DNA from: Symbiopectobacterium purcellii
GTDB taxonomy: Bacteria; Pseudomonadota; Gammaproteobacteria; Enterobacterales; Enterobacteriaceae
Assembly (NCBI RefSeq): GCF_019797845.1
Contig: NZ_CP081864.1
Coordinates: forward strand, 2,542,001-2,606,000
Length of the DNA stretch: 64,000 bases
Reading direction: 5' to 3'
Of the stretch, positions 50,898 to 63,933 are shown piece by piece. The notes under the pieces are model-generated. The model saw nothing but the letters and a program-made list of their open reading frames with translations. It ran no database searches and was not told the DNA's origin. The translations under genes and the position numbers were made by a program. Numbering within the stretch: position 1 is the first letter of the stretch; every line of letters begins with the position of its first letter.

Positions 50898-52328
50898 ATG
50901 AGCGACACATCAATACAGCCAACGTACTTTATCCATGACTATGAAACCTTCGGCAAACATCCTGCCCGCGATCGCCCGGCGCAGTTTGCCGGTGTGCGTA
51001 CCGATATGGACTTCAATATCATTGGTGAACCGCTGGTGATTTACTGCCAGCCGACCGATGGCTACCTGCCGGAACCGGAAGCGGTGCTCATCACCGGCAT
51101 TACGCCGCAAATCGCGCAAGCCAAAGGGGTTTGCGAAGCAGAGTTCACGCGCCAGATTCATGCTGCCTTCAGCGTGCCGAACACCTGCATTATGGGATAC
51201 AACAATATTCGCTTCGACGATGAGGTGAGCCGCAATATTTTCTACCGCAATTTCTACGATCCCTATGCGTACAGTTGGCAACACGGAAATTCTCGCTGGG
51301 ATTTGCTGGATGCGCTGCGTGCTTGCTACGCCTTGCGCCCGGACGGCATTACATGGCCGCTCAATGGTGATGGCTTGCCCAGTTTTCGTCTGGAACATCT
51401 GACGCAAGCCAATGGTGTAGCGCACGAACACGCCCACGATGCCATGTCCGATGTGTATGCCACCATTGCCATGGCGAAGATGTTTAAGCAAGCCCAGCCG
51501 AAACTGTTCCAGTATCTGTTTGCGTTACGCAATAAAAACAAGGTCAGTCAGCTTATCGATATTCCCCAAATGAAACCGCTGGTGCATGTCAGCGAGATGT
51601 TTGGCGCGGCGCGTGGCAATACCAGTTGGGTGGTGCCGCTGGCCTGGCACCCGGAAAATCGCAATGCGGTGATCCTGTGCGATCTGGCCGGTGATATCAC
51701 CCCGCTGCTTGAGCTAGATGCTGATGCGTTACGTGAACGGCTCTATACCCCGCGAGAGCGTCTGGCCCCCCAGCAAAGTCCGGCCCCTGTCAAACTGGTG
51801 CATATCAATAAATGCCCGGTGCTGGCCCCCGCCAACACGCTGCGCCCCGAAGATGCAGCGCGACTGGGAATCGATCGCCAGCACTGTCTCGATAATCTGG
51901 CGGTATTACGTCAACGCAGCGATCTTCGTGAAAAAGTGGTGGCTCTCTATGCCGATGCGCCGCCCTTCACGCCGGACAGCGACGTGGATATGCGGTTATA
52001 CGATGGCTTTTTTGGCGATGCCGACCGTGCGGCCATGAACATTATTCAGCAGACGGCGGCAAAGAATCTGCCTGCGCTGGATCTGTCATTTAATGACAAT
52101 CGCATCGCGCCGTTATTATTCCGTTATCGCGCCAGAAACTTTCCCGGCACGTTGGATGACAGTGAGCAACAGCGTTGGTTACAGCACCGCAAAGCGGTAT
52201 TCACCGCCGAGCGTCTCCAAGACTATGTCTCACACTTGCAAGAACTGTATGCTCAGCACGAAGACGACAAGCGCAAAACCGAACTGCTGAAAGCCCTGTT
52301 TGTCTATACGCAGACCTTGGTCGGCTGA
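50898..52328 (+). CDS. sbcB: Exodeoxyribonuclease I with phage-supplied start
   Basis: 476 aa DEDDh 3'-5' single-strand exonuclease acting in recombination and mismatch repair. Motifs: HDYETFGKHPARDRPAQFAG (motif I), GYNNIRFDDEVSRNIFYRN (II), HDAMSDVYAT (III), then SH3-like and C-terminal helical domains (VKLVHINKCPVLAPANTLRP). The first ~12 codons and the upstream region come from the phage side of attR; the original start remains at 8710. The protein is complete and probably active, but its promoter is now phage DNA (50770-50897). Confidence 0.95.
   Translation: MSDTSIQPTYFIHDYETFGKHPARDRPAQFAGVRTDMDFNIIGEPLVIYCQPTDGYLPEPEAVLITGITPQIAQAKGVCEAEFTRQIHAAFSVPNTCIMGYNNIRFDDEVSRNIFYRNFYDPYAYSWQHGNSRWDLLDALRACYALRPDGITWPLNGDGLPSFRLEHLTQANGVAHEHAHDAMSDVYATIAMAKMFKQAQPKLFQYLFALRNKNKVSQLIDIPQMKPLVHVSEMFGAARGNTSWVVPLAWHPENRNAVILCDLAGDITPLLELDADALRERLYTPRERLAPQQSPAPVKLVHINKCPVLAPANTLRPEDAARLGIDRQHCLDNLAVLRQRSDLREKVVALYADAPPFTPDSDVDMRLYDGFFGDADRAAMNIIQQTAAKNLPALDLSFNDNRIAPLLFRYRARNFPGTLDDSEQQRWLQHRKAVFTAERLQDYVSHLQELYAQHEDDKRKTELLKALFVYTQTLVG
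50931..50938. other. attR crossover core (ATCCATGA)
   Basis: Identical to 8740-8747 and at the same place in the sbcB reading frame; to the right sbcB is host sequence. Confidence 0.7.
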
Positions 52329-52348
52329 TTTTTACGGTGCGAAGGCAT

Positions 52349-52378
52349 AAAAAAACCGGTTCACATCGTGAACCGGCT
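52349..52378 (-). terminator. Terminator between sbcB and plaP
   Basis: CCGGTTCAC-GAT-GTGAACCGG read on the minus strand, followed by TTTTTTT; serves plaP and may also stop sbcB transcription. Confidence 0.85.
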
Positions 52379-52411
52379 TAAGGTCGAACAGTGCTGTTGT
52401 CCGCTATAGTC

Positions 52412-53776
52412 TCACAGCAGCTCTTCGCTGCACTGCGGCACCGGTTCACGGAAAGTGCGTGTCACAAACGCCAGGTAGATGAGACCAATAGACGCCCAGA
52501 TCAGCCCCAACGTCATGGAGCTCTTCTCCAGATTCAGCCACAACGCCCCCACCGCCAACGCGCCTAACAGCGGCAACACCAGATAGTGGAAAGTATCTTT
52601 CAGCGTACGGTTACGCCCTTCACGCAGATAGAACTGAGAAATCACCGACAGGTTAACAAAGGTAAATGCCACCAGCGCACCAAAGTTAATCAATGCAGTT
52701 GCCACTTCCAAATCGAAAGAGACCGCAGAGAGCGCAACCACACCGACCAGCAGTACGTTCAGCGACGGCGTGCGCCATTGTGGGTGGATATAGCCGAAGA
52801 AGCGTTCTGGGAACACACCGTCACGACCCATGACATACATCAGGCGGGAAACCCCTGCATGCGCGGCCATACCGGAAGCCAGTACGGTAACGCAGGAGAA
52901 CACCAGAATAATTGACTGGAAGAATTTCCCTGCCACGTACAGCATGATTTCCGGCTGAGAGGACTCTGGCGAAGTGAATCGGGCAACGTCTGGAAAATAG
53001 AGTTGCAGGAAATAGGACACCACGATAAAGATCACGCCGCCAATCAGTGCTGTCAGAAATATCGCTTTCGGGATCACGCGCCCGGCATCTGGGGTTTCTT
53101 CTGACAACGAGCTAATGCCGTCAAAGCCCAAGAATGAGAAGCACAGTATGGTCGCACCGGTGATCATCGGCACAACATGCGCATTTTCGGACCAGAACGG
53201 TCGCGTGCTGACCAGTGTACCCGCACCCTCGCCTTGTGAAACACCGTAAATCAACAGGCCCAGGAATACCGCCATGATCGCCACTTGCACCACCACGATA
53301 ATCGAGTTCAGATTGGCAACAATGTTAATACCGCGCAGGTTGAACATCGTCATCAGAGCAACCAGTCCGGCCACGAAAATCCAGGCCGGCACCCCGGGGA
53401 AAATCGCTTCCAGATAGGTTCTCGCCAACAGAATGTTGATCATCGGCATAAACAGATAATCGAGCAACGAAGACCAGCCAACCATAAAACCAACGTGCGG
53501 GCTGATCGCCTTTTGCGCGTAAGTGTAGGCTGAGCCTGCGGAAGGAAAACGGCGCACCAGTTTGCCGTAGCTGACAGCAGTAAACAGGATACCAATCAGT
53601 GCAAAGCCATAGGCGGTGGCGACATGGCCATCCGTCAAATTGGTCACGATGCCGAAAGTATCATAAATGGTCATTGGCTGCATGTACGCCAGCCCCATCA
53701 TGACCACCTGCCACAGCGTCAGGGTTTTTCTTAACTGAGCACGTTGCGAAGCCGGAGCGGCACTGTTAACAGACAT
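52412..53776 (-). CDS. plaP: Putrescine importer PlaP (YeeF), APC family
   Basis: 454 aa, twelve membrane segments. Close to E. coli Pla[21 protein letters not shown] at the start, [24 protein letters not shown] region, and [20 protein letters not shown]. Imports putrescine, linked in E. coli to surface motility. E. coli also has it in the sbcB-his neighbourhood. Confidence 0.94.
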   Translation of the reverse strand: MSVNSAAPASQRAQLRKTLTLWQVVMMGLAYMQPMTIYDTFGIVTNLTDGHVATAYGFALIGILFTAVSYGKLVRRFPSAGSAYTYAQKAISPHVGFMVGWSSLLDYLFMPMINILLARTYLEAIFPGVPAWIFVAGLVALMTMFNLRGINIVANLNSIIVVVQVAIMAVFLGLLIYGVSQGEGAGTLVSTRPFWSENAHVVPMITGATILCFSFLGFDGISSLSEETPDAGRVIPKAIFLTALIGGVIFIVVSYFLQLYFPDVARFTSPESSQPEIMLYVAGKFFQSIILVFSCVTVLASGMAAHAGVSRLMYVMGRDGVFPERFFGYIHPQWRTPSLNVLLVGVVALSAVSFDLEVATALINFGALVAFTFVNLSVISQFYLREGRNRTLKDTFHYLVLPLLGALAVGALWLNLEKSSMTLGLIWASIGLIYLAFVTRTFREPVPQCSEELL

Positions 53777-53960
53777 GATACGTCTCTCCTATCCCCACAA
53801 CAGACAACGCTGGACCGACAAACGCCGGTGCCCTATTGAGAAATTGCCCCATTTTCCTTTCCTCATTGTGGCCGTTTGGCACACAGAATACTGATTATCT
53901 ATCCGGATCGATGTCCGGCCTCTTGGTTGAAAACACAGGTGTTGCGTCATGTATTGATGC

Positions 53961-53993
53961 AAAAAAATAACCGACGCTAGTGAAGCGTCGGCT
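53961..53993 (-). terminator. Terminator in the ycgR-plaP gap
   Basis: CCGACGC/GCGTCGG stem with T-rich tail on the minus strand. The remainder of 53777-54124 holds the plaP promoter region and no gene I can see. Confidence 0.75.
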
Positions 53994-54124
53994 ATTTACA
54001 GGGCGCGTATCATGCCCTAATCGGGGTGTTCTGACAAGCTATAGTGTTATTCTTAATGACATTAGGTGGGATTCTGACCGACCTAAATGTAATAAATTAT
54101 TTTTTAGTGCTGTACAGTCAGAAA

Positions 54125-54886
54125 TCAATCCTGAAAGCGCTTTCTTTTTTGGATTTGCAAGCGTTCTAATTCGTAGATCACCTGCTGCAAATCGCGCTCC
54201 TGAGAAGCCGAAAGCGCTGGGAATTTAAAACGGAGCCGCTTCATCACTTTTACTTCGCCTTTGCTGTCAACGACTTTGCTGTCGGCCTGCCCCACCAGTT
54301 GCATATCGACGCAGAAGAAGCCGTATTCATCCAGATCCATCTCGACATTTTCCAGAATGTCGCCCGGAGCGATCACATCGCTCATGTCTCGTTCAGTAAA
54401 CAGCCCTAATCCACCGAGGGAAATATCTTTGATTTCAAACTGAAAAGGCGTCTTATCCACGAGCTCACCGCGACACAGCAGCGGTGGCCACACCGGCGTA
54501 GTAATACGAAAGTAATTTCTGCGCTGTATGTAGAAGAGCTCTGGTGGAACCTGGGCCGTGAACGCCGGTAGACCTTGAAAGGTCACGGTACGGGCAATAC
54601 TGGATTTGAATTCTACTTTAGCCCCCGCCGGCTCAGCCACAAAAGCAAGATCGCCCGCATACAGCGCACGACTGTTTTCGGTTTCCACACCACCGAGGTC
54701 GAAAACAAACAGGTTATCGTCTGGCAACACATCCAGAATCTTGCTGATAAACTGCCCGCGTGCATGGTTGACCATCACAGTGATGTCATTTTTTTGCAAG
54801 TCGCGTAACGTTGCGCAGATAGCCAGTTTATTGCGCTTAACAAACTGTTCTTTGGAATTCTGTTCCACCACACCTATCCCCATCAT
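54125..54886 (-). CDS. ycgR: Flagellar brake protein YcgR (c-di-GMP receptor)
   Basis: 253 aa: N-terminal YcgR domain, then a PilZ domain with the c-di-GMP motifs QRRNYFRI (RxxxR) and DISLGGLGL (DxSxxG). When bound to c-di-GMP it slows the flagellar motor. The start could be 54886 or 54883; no clear Shine-Dalgarno. A nearby chemoreceptor gene fits a motility cluster. Confidence 0.94.
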   Translation of the reverse strand: MMGIGVVEQNSKEQFVKRNKLAICATLRDLQKNDITVMVNHARGQFISKILDVLPDDNLFVFDLGGVETENSRALYAGDLAFVAEPAGAKVEFKSSIARTVTFQGLPAFTAQVPPELFYIQRRNYFRITTPVWPPLLCRGELVDKTPFQFEIKDISLGGLGLFTERDMSDVIAPGDILENVEMDLDEYGFFCVDMQLVGQADSKVVDSKGEVKVMKRLRFKFPALSASQERDLQQVIYELERLQIQKRKRFQD

Positions 54887-55077
54887 GAAATGAATGGTCT
54901 ATGCACATCGGCAGCCAATCGCATGAAAAAAACATCCCATAGGTATCGGCAGCGGATCATTAAACTTTAGCTCAGCCGCAGCGACCCTATCATTGCATCG
55001 CGTGCAGGCAATGATACTGAGCCCCATAACGTTACGGTGTGGGAAGGCCTGGCGTCAAGCCCATACCTATCAGGCAT

Positions 55078-56490
55078 TCAGGTCAGCATAGTATTCAGCA
55101 TCAGAAGCGCCAGTGACACGCTCAAGGCGCCGCCAACCCGGGTAGCGATTTGTGCGAACGGCATTAATACCATCCGCTCTCCTGCGCTTAAAATCGCGAC
55201 ATCCCCTGTCCCTCCCTGTCCACTCTGGCAACAAGAAATAATAGCAACGTCAATAGGATGCATACCGATCTTTTTGCCCACCAGAAACCCGGTCATCACC
55301 AAGGACAGCATGGTGGAAACAATCACCAGCAGATTCGCCCACGTAAGGGCGTCTTCCAACGCCTGCCAGGATGTCATCGCGACGCCCACCGCAAACAGAA
55401 TCGGGTAAGTCACCGCCGTCTGGAAGAATTTATATACCACCTGCGAGCCTGCCAGCAGAGACGGTGAAATCCCGTTTATCAACTTTAGCGCGATAGCCAG
55501 AAACAGCATGCCAACCGGAGCGGGCAACCCGCAGACACGGTATATTTCCACCCCCACCATGTAGAGCAGCATGGCGAGTAGCGCCCCCGCGGCGATAGAG
55601 GCTAATTCAGGCTTTGCGCTGGGCGGCGCCGACAAGGCAGGCGCGCTGTTGCTGAAGCTCATGCCGTCAGGCATCAATGCCCCCTCTCCGGTCAGATGGG
55701 GAAAGCGCTTACCGAGTTGATTCAATATTCCCGCCAGAATTATGGCGGTAAGACTCCCCAGCATCACGATGGGCAACATATGACCCAGTGCTTCAGCCTG
55801 ATCCTGATTCAGCAGCAGCGCGTAACCAATGGAGAGCGGAATGGCGCCTTCGCCAATCCCACCTGCCATAATGGGTAACACCAGAAAGAAAAACAGATGA
55901 AACGGATCCATCCCCAGCACGATGCCCACCGCCATCCCCGTTAGCATGCCAACCACCTCACCGCATATCATGGGAATAAAGATGCGTAGGAATCCTTGAA
56001 TCAAGGTACTGCGATTCATGCTAAGCGTACTGCCCACAATGATGCAGCATATGTAGAGATACAGGATATTGCTGTCGTGATAAAAGGTGCTGACGGATGC
56101 CACCACCGCCTGTGGTAACCACCCGTAATGCACCAACGCGGAGGGAATAAAGGTGGCGCAAATGGCCACGGCGCCCATTTTGCCAACCAGCGGTAAGCGG
56201 CGGCCAAATTCGCCACAGGCAAATCCGAAAAAGGCCAGGGTCACAACCATCACGACAATATCACTTGATAAGGTATCGTTGACACAGTTCAGGACCACCA
56301 ATCCCCCCGCCAGAATAAATAGCGGTAGCGGAATCACACCCACTTTATAATCGAGCCAGATACGCTGCCATTTATATTTAAGTAAATCGTGTCGATGTGC
56401 CTTATCAATCAGCCTGACATCACTCATATCATCTTTCATGTTCACCGCCATGGTATTATTACTATCTACAAAAATAGAATGCGTTGACAT
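55078..56490 (-). CDS. 2-hydroxycarboxylate transporter (2HCT/CitS family)
   Basis: 470 aa symporter for citrate/malate-type acids. Two family hallmarks: the GGIGEGAIPLS and CQSGQGGTGDVAILSAGERM re-entrant loops, with 10-11 helices. Substrate (citrate, malate or other) cannot be decided. It stands alone, not beside citrate lyase genes. Confidence 0.93.
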   Translation of the reverse strand: MSTHSIFVDSNNTMAVNMKDDMSDVRLIDKAHRHDLLKYKWQRIWLDYKVGVIPLPLFILAGGLVVLNCVNDTLSSDIVVMVVTLAFFGFACGEFGRRLPLVGKMGAVAICATFIPSALVHYGWLPQAVVASVSTFYHDSNILYLYICCIIVGSTLSMNRSTLIQGFLRIFIPMICGEVVGMLTGMAVGIVLGMDPFHLFFFLVLPIMAGGIGEGAIPLSIGYALLLNQDQAEALGHMLPIVMLGSLTAIILAGILNQLGKRFPHLTGEGALMPDGMSFSNSAPALSAPPSAKPELASIAAGALLAMLLYMVGVEIYRVCGLPAPVGMLFLAIALKLINGISPSLLAGSQVVYKFFQTAVTYPILFAVGVAMTSWQALEDALTWANLLVIVSTMLSLVMTGFLVGKKIGMHPIDVAIISCCQSGQGGTGDVAILSAGERMVLMPFAQIATRVGGALSVSLALLMLNTMLT

Positions 56491-56953
56491 CGCCTCAGGG
56501 AGGCATGGAACGTGACGGATAATAGCCTGTCGGCGATCACATAATCGCCGCTCAGGGTTTTCTGATCTTGTTTGGCACGATGAAAGGGAAATAAAACCAG
56601 TAGCACTGCGGTCGGTAACGCCACCGATTTACGGTGGCACAGGACACATTGGCCCCGCGACAGGTAAACACTATATTAATTCTGGTAATTTTCTTTCAAA
56701 AAACGCAGATATAAATACTGAACAATTCTTTTTATTGAATTAAATAGCGCAACAGCGTGCTGCGATTATTTCGTCGACCGATTAACGCAGCCATCGTGAA
56801 TACCTCGCCCTGCCAAACGGGGATATTGTCGCTGTTAATGTGCGGCTCCCCTTTCTCTGTACGTTAGTCTGTGCATTTGCCCAGCAACCTATGGGCACCC
56901 TGCTGGAAATATCAATCCTTATCACAGATTCATCACCTGCTCAGGCGACACGC

Positions 56954-56981
56954 TAAATTCGTGCCCCGTCGCCACCGATAA
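56954..56981 (+). promoter_or_regulatory. Candidate sigma-28 (FliA) promoter for the chemoreceptor
   Basis: TAAA, 16 bases, then ACCGATAA ending 67 bp before the ATG: close to the flagellar consensus TAAA-N15-GCCGATAA. The rest of the 558-bp gap (56491-57048) shows no convincing gene. Confidence 0.6.
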
Positions 56982-57048
56982 CCTAACAAATGACAATAAA
57001 AGGCCTGATACATCGGTCAATCTACACCGTCACGCAAGGGGCATCTCC

Positions 57049-58980
57049 ATGGGGTTAATCAACAACGCAGTGAAAAACATTAAAATTTCGCACAAGCTTT
57101 ATTTAGGCTTCAGCGTAGTATTGCTGTTAGTGGTGTTGGCTTCTTCGCTTAGCGCCATGCGCTTTCATGACATTCGCATCATCTATGAAAAAACCAATCT
57201 GATTTACAACATCAACATTGAAGTCTTTCAGGCAAAAATCAATCGACTCAAGTATTTTTATACCCCCGATGATGCCACCCAGACCGTACTGAGCAATTTC
57301 ATCAAACATGCCTCTGAACTGACGCAAAGCGCGCATTCGCTGCCCTGGCGCCCTGAAGAACAGAATGACCTGCAAACGCTGGAGCGTATCCTGGCCGATT
57401 TTCAGCAAGCCATAAAAGAGATGTCTCAAGCCTCTCAGCATACCGTGGCGTTAAAAAAACAGATTGCCGAACTGGACGGTCAGGATGCCATTCAGCGTTT
57501 TCGCGACGCCATTGCCGCGCAACCCTTAGGGCTGTCAGAGTATCAACGGGCGGATGATATTGCCTACTTGAGCGCGGCACTCAGGCAGTTAGCCAGTACG
57601 CTGTATCAAACCGATAGCGATGACGCGGCAAAAGCACTCGACGCCCGTTATCAGACCGCACAGCAGGCTTATCAGGCGGTGCTGCCGACGCTTCCCGCAG
57701 AAACACATGGGCTGCTCGATGAACTGTGGCGTTATACGCAGCGCTACGTCGCGCTGCATCAGGAGCACCACAGCGCCATGGCCACGCTGAAGAAAACCGA
57801 AAACGCGGTAAAGGTGGGGGGAGACAAAAGCAGCGCGGTGATTAAATCGCTGATTGCCTCTATCAAAGATCAAAACGACCGACTGGCCTACGGTTCTGCC
57901 TATATCACGCTGGTGATAGGCGCTATTGCCGTGCTGATCGGTATAGTGATCACCTTTTATATCGTGCGCCAGATTTCACGCCCGGTGCAGCGCAACCTGG
58001 CGCTGGCGGAACGGATTGCCAGCGGTGATTTGACCGCCACCATACAGTCCGACAGCAATGATGAACTGGGGAGACTCACGGCCGCCATGGCACAAATGAA
58101 CAGCCGCTTACATCATGTGATTGCCGATGTGCGCGACAGCGTTAGCCGGGTGTCATCGTCTGCGGCAGAGATTGCCGCAGGCAATAGCGATCTGGCCTCG
58201 CGCACCGAACAACAATCGGCCGCCGTGGTCGAAACTGCCGCCAGCATGGAACAACTGACGTCAACGGTAAAAAACAACACCGATAACGCACGGCATGCCA
58301 GCCAAATAGCCTCTGAAGCGGCGCAAAATGCACAGAAAGGTGGGGAGGTGGTACGCAACGTCGTTACTACCATGGATGATATCGCCGCCAGTGCCAGGAA
58401 GATTGCCGATATCACCACGGTGATTAACGGCATCGCATTCCAGACCAATATTCTGGCGCTTAACGCCGCTGTCGAAGCGGCACGCGCGGGTGAACAAGGA
58501 CGAGGTTTTGCAGTAGTGGCAGGTGAAGTGCGAGCCCTCTCGCAGCGCAGCTCGCAGGCCGCCAAGGATATTGCGGCGTTAATCAATGAATCGGTGGAGC
58601 GCACCGGCGTGGGCAGTAAGCTGGTAGCTGAGGCCGGACAATCCATGGAAAGCATCGTCAACTCGGTCGCTCGGGTAAACGACATCATGGAAGAAATTTC
58701 GTCAGCATCGGAAGAGCAGAGCCGCGGCATTGAACAGATTTCACGCGCTATTACGGAACTGGACAGCACCACGCAGCAAAATGCCACGCGGGTTAGTGCA
58801 TCCTCCTCCAGTGCTAACACGCTGGAAGAACAAGCTATTGTGTTGTCGCAATTGATGGCAACCTTCCGGCTTGGTGATTCGGAAACGGCGCCACCGTCGC
58901 GGCTGGCGCGTCCTGCAACCCAGGCGCTGCCAGCAAAAACGCCGGTTGCGGGCAATGCGCAGGATTGGACGCACTTCTGA
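57049..58980 (+). CDS. Methyl-accepting chemotaxis protein
   Basis: 643 aa receptor: TM1 (residues ~17-38), periplasmic helical ligand domain, TM2 ([20 protein letters not shown] near 285-305), HAMP domain, then signalling domain with the hairpin [20 protein letters not shown] and methylation helices. It ends DWTHF, an xWxxF tail that binds CheR. Ligand unknown. Served by a FliA-type promoter. Confidence 0.95.
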   Translation: MGLINNAVKNIKISHKLYLGFSVVLLLVVLASSLSAMRFHDIRIIYEKTNLIYNINIEVFQAKINRLKYFYTPDDATQTVLSNFIKHASELTQSAHSLPWRPEEQNDLQTLERILADFQQAIKEMSQASQHTVALKKQIAELDGQDAIQRFRDAIAAQPLGLSEYQRADDIAYLSAALRQLASTLYQTDSDDAAKALDARYQTAQQAYQAVLPTLPAETHGLLDELWRYTQRYVALHQEHHSAMATLKKTENAVKVGGDKSSAVIKSLIASIKDQNDRLAYGSAYITLVIGAIAVLIGIVITFYIVRQISRPVQRNLALAERIASGDLTATIQSDSNDELGRLTAAMAQMNSRLHHVIADVRDSVSRVSSSAAEIAAGNSDLASRTEQQSAAVVETAASMEQLTSTVKNNTDNARHASQIASEAAQNAQKGGEVVRNVVTTMDDIAASARKIADITTVINGIAFQTNILALNAAVEAARAGEQGRGFAVVAGEVRALSQRSSQAAKDIAALINESVERTGVGSKLVAEAGQSMESIVNSVARVNDIMEEISSASEEQSRGIEQISRAITELDSTTQQNATRVSASSSSANTLEEQAIVLSQLMATFRLGDSETAPPSRLARPATQALPAKTPVAGNAQDWTHF

Positions 58981-59040
58981 CGCTGCCGTGACCGCCACGG
59001 CTAAACACCGCGGCAGTCAACAGAGGCGTGATGGAATCAG

Positions 59041-59862
59041 TTACCAGGGCATGGTCATGGGATCGGGGTATTGGTACTCAAAGCCCAGTTCACGACAGAT
59101 ACGCTGCCCGTCAATGATCCGTCCGCCCGGCTCACTCTCGGCGTTGAAATGGGGTGCCACAACGCCGAGACGATGCGCCTGCTCAGTGTAAAACGCTCGC
59201 TTACTGGGATGCTGTGGCGCGCAGAGATTATAGCGGTGACCGCCCGCAGGCAGTTGTAACAACAGCTCAATCGCAGCAATCACGTCATCACGATGCACCA
59301 GGTTCACGCCGACATCCCCATCGGGGAGATCGGTTTTCCCCGATAAAAAGCGTCCGGGGTGCCGATTGGGTCCCACCAGTCCTGCCAGTCGTAGAATGTC
59401 CACCGAGGTATTGGGCAAAGCATGCAACCATTGCTCTAGCTGCACCAAAACGTACCCCGCTGCCGTTTCGGGATGCAGCGCTGAGGACTCCCGCATCGTC
59501 CCTGCGCCTTTCCCATACACTGAGGTCGAACTGGTGAACAGGATGCGCGGAATGCCATGCGCCAACGCACTGTTCACCAATTGTTGAACGGCCAGCAGAT
59601 AGTTCTCACCTCCCTGCGCCGTTCGGCTGGCAGGGAGCGTGATCACTAAAGCATCGACATTCAGTACACTGTCGAGATCGTCGGCATCACACACCAGCTC
59701 AGGCGTTAAGTGCAACGCATAGCAGGCAATCCCACTCATGCGCGCCGCTTCAACGCCGTCAGCCGTGGTTTTCGTCCCCGTCACCTGGTAACCGCGCGCA
59801 TTGAGCGCCAATGCTAACGGCATGCCCAGCCACCCTAAACCTACGATTGACACCTTTTTCAT
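59041..59862 (-). CDS. yeeZ: NAD(P)-binding epimerase-like protein YeeZ
   Basis: 273 aa, Rossmann-type: GLGWLGMPLALALNARGYQV at the N-terminus, SSTSVYG in the active-site region. Conserved next to hisL in enterobacteria (divergent), as here. Start at 59862 (MKKVSIVG) chosen by ribosome-site spacing; ATG at 59868 possible. Substrate unknown. Confidence 0.92.
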   Translation of the reverse strand: MKKVSIVGLGWLGMPLALALNARGYQVTGTKTTADGVEAARMSGIACYALHLTPELVCDADDLDSVLNVDALVITLPASRTAQGGENYLLAVQQLVNSALAHGIPRILFTSSTSVYGKGAGTMRESSALHPETAAGYVLVQLEQWLHALPNTSVDILRLAGLVGPNRHPGRFLSGKTDLPDGDVGVNLVHRDDVIAAIELLLQLPAGGHRYNLCAPQHPSKRAFYTEQAHRLGVVAPHFNAESEPGGRIIDGQRICRELGFEYQYPDPMTMPW

Positions 59863-59895
59863 CGACATCACTCCCCGTTGTCTGAGGTTACTTTC

Positions 59896-60091
59896 TATAC
59901 CCTAAATAATTCGAGTTGCAGGACAAAACGTTTACGTTTTGAACAGCGCTTGCGCTGGCCCTTTAGGGCGAGACGCATCTATGCATCTCGTAACGCGGCA
60001 AGGGAGCGAATCCCGATGAGCTTACATAAGTAAGTGATTCGGGTAAGCGAGTGCCGCCAACGCGCATGCAACTTGAAGGATGACGGGTATA
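59896..60091. repeat. MITE-like intergenic repeat
   Basis: 196 bp with imperfect terminal inverted repeats: TATACCC...TTCGAGTTGCAG at the left and ATGCAACTTGAAGGATGACG then GGTATA at the right. The body has hairpins (CGTTTACGTTTTG; GCATCTATGCATC). Resembles non-coding repeats common in soft-rot and Serratia/Yersinia-type genomes. No protein coded. Confidence 0.7.
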
Positions 60092-60343
60092 TTCTACTCT
60101 CGAATTGCCGCCTCGTATCCGACAAGACAATTTTTCGCTTCCTGTGTCCACCGCGCGACGAAGAAAAATGCGTCGTTGCGTAAAACCCTAGCATCGTTCT
60201 AACCCGCTCCATTCGGTGGCATATTATCCTATTTAATTGATTAACTACCGACGATAATGTGAGTATTTATCAGTACAGTTACAAAATTCGCTAATGCGTT
60301 TTCCGTCAATAAACCAGACGCCGACGCGCGCAACAAAAAAAGG

Positions 60344-60373
60344 TTGCACAACGACAGTGAGATGGTTTAGGTT
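60344..60373 (+). promoter_or_regulatory. his operon promoter
   Basis: TTGCAC, 18 bases, TAGGTT, with TGGTTTAGGTT matching the -10 region of the E. coli his promoter, 44 bp before hisL. Confidence 0.7.
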
Positions 60374-60416
60374 TATTAGCAATGCAATTAGTGCTGTTTA
60401 TTTAAGAGAATTTTTT

Positions 60417-60464
60417 ATGTTACGCGTTCTGTCAAACCACCATCATCACCATCATCCTGATTAG
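60417..60464 (+). CDS. hisL: his operon leader peptide
   Basis: 15 codons, MLRVLSNHHHHHHPD, with six consecutive His codons. Ribosome stalling here at low His-tRNA controls attenuation. E. coli has seven His. Confidence 0.97.
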   Translation: MLRVLSNHHHHHHPD

Positions 60465-60527
60465 TCTTTCAGGCAGTTGGTGCTGGAAGACGTTCGGATC
60501 TTCCAGTGGCGCAGAACCTAAAGAGAG

Positions 60528-60559
60528 CCCTCGGAAGATCATCTTCCGAGGGTTTTTTT
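60528..60559 (+). terminator. his attenuator
   Basis: CCCTCGGAAGAT / ATCTTCCGAGGG stem followed by seven T. An earlier stem CTGGAAGA/TCTTCCAG (60483-60506) supplies the competing pairing. Confidence 0.95.
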
Positions 60560-60626
60560 ATGGCCCGATGATGAACAAAAGTGGTGGTCAGCAGCGCATC
60601 CATTTTGACAGGTAAAAGAGGTTTCC

Positions 60627-61526
60627 ATGCTGGATAAAACACGTTTACGCATTGCAATGCAAAAATCAGGCAGACTGAGCGATGATTCCCGGGAATTGTT
60701 GGCACGTTGCGGTATTAAAATTAATTTACAGCAGCAGCGTTTAATCGCGTTTGCAGAAAATATGCCTATCGATATCCTGCGGGTACGTGATGACGATATC
60801 CCCGGTCTGGTGATGGACGGCGTGGTCGACCTGGGCATCATCGGTGAAAACGTGCTGGAAGAAGAGTTGCTTAACCGCCGGGCGCAAGGGGAAGACCCGC
60901 GTTATTTCATGCTGCGCCGCCTCGATTTTGGCGCGTGCCGTCTGTCACTGGCCATGCCGCTGGATGAAGAATACACCGGCCCACAATGTCTTGATAACAA
61001 ACGCATCGCCACCTCTTACCCGCACCTGTTGAAGAAATACTTCGATAAACAAGGGATCAATTTTAAATCCTGCCTGTTAAACGGTTCAGTGGAAGTCGCG
61101 CCGCGCGCCGGATTGGCCGATGCCATTTGCGATCTGGTATCTACCGGTGCCACGTTGGAAGCAAACGGTCTGCGCGAAGTAGACGTTATATACCGCTCCA
61201 AAGCCTGTCTGATTCAACGTGACGGCGAGATGCCCACCGAGAAACAACAGTTGATCGACAAACTGCTGACCCGTATGCAAGGTGTTATCCAGGCGCGTGA
61301 ATCGAAATACATCATGCTGCATGCTCCCAGCGAGCGCCTTGATGAAGTGATTGCCCTGCTGCCCGGCGCAGAACGCCCGACTATCCTCCCGCTGGCCGGC
61401 GACCAAAGCCGCGTTGCCATGCACATGGTCAGTAGCGAAACCTTGTTCTGGGAAACCATGGAACGGCTCAAGACGCTGGGTGCCAGTTCCATTCTGGTGT
61501 TGCCTATCGAGAAGATGATGGAGTAA
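60627..61526 (+). CDS. hisG: ATP phosphoribosyltransferase HisG
   Basis: First step of histidine synthesis: joins ATP and PRPP; inhibited by histidine. 299 aa, the standard long-form length, starting [20 protein letters not shown]. It includes the PRPP-binding [14 protein letters not shown] and a C-terminal regulatory domain ending [11 protein letters not shown] after AGAGG. Confidence 0.97.
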   Translation: MLDKTRLRIAMQKSGRLSDDSRELLARCGIKINLQQQRLIAFAENMPIDILRVRDDDIPGLVMDGVVDLGIIGENVLEEELLNRRAQGEDPRYFMLRRLDFGACRLSLAMPLDEEYTGPQCLDNKRIATSYPHLLKKYFDKQGINFKSCLLNGSVEVAPRAGLADAICDLVSTGATLEANGLREVDVIYRSKACLIQRDGEMPTEKQQLIDKLLTRMQGVIQARESKYIMLHAPSERLDEVIALLPGAERPTILPLAGDQSRVAMHMVSSETLFWETMERLKTLGASSILVLPIEKMME

Positions 61527-61531
61527 CTGCC

Positions 61532-63918
<2,387 letters not shown>

Positions 63919-63933
63919 TCACCAGGAGCAGAC

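Noticed and set aside
58113..58955. 280-codon minus-strand frame opposite the chemoreceptor
   Set aside because: Composition (Ser/Ala/Cys-rich, no motif) is that of an antisense shadow of the conserved signalling domain.
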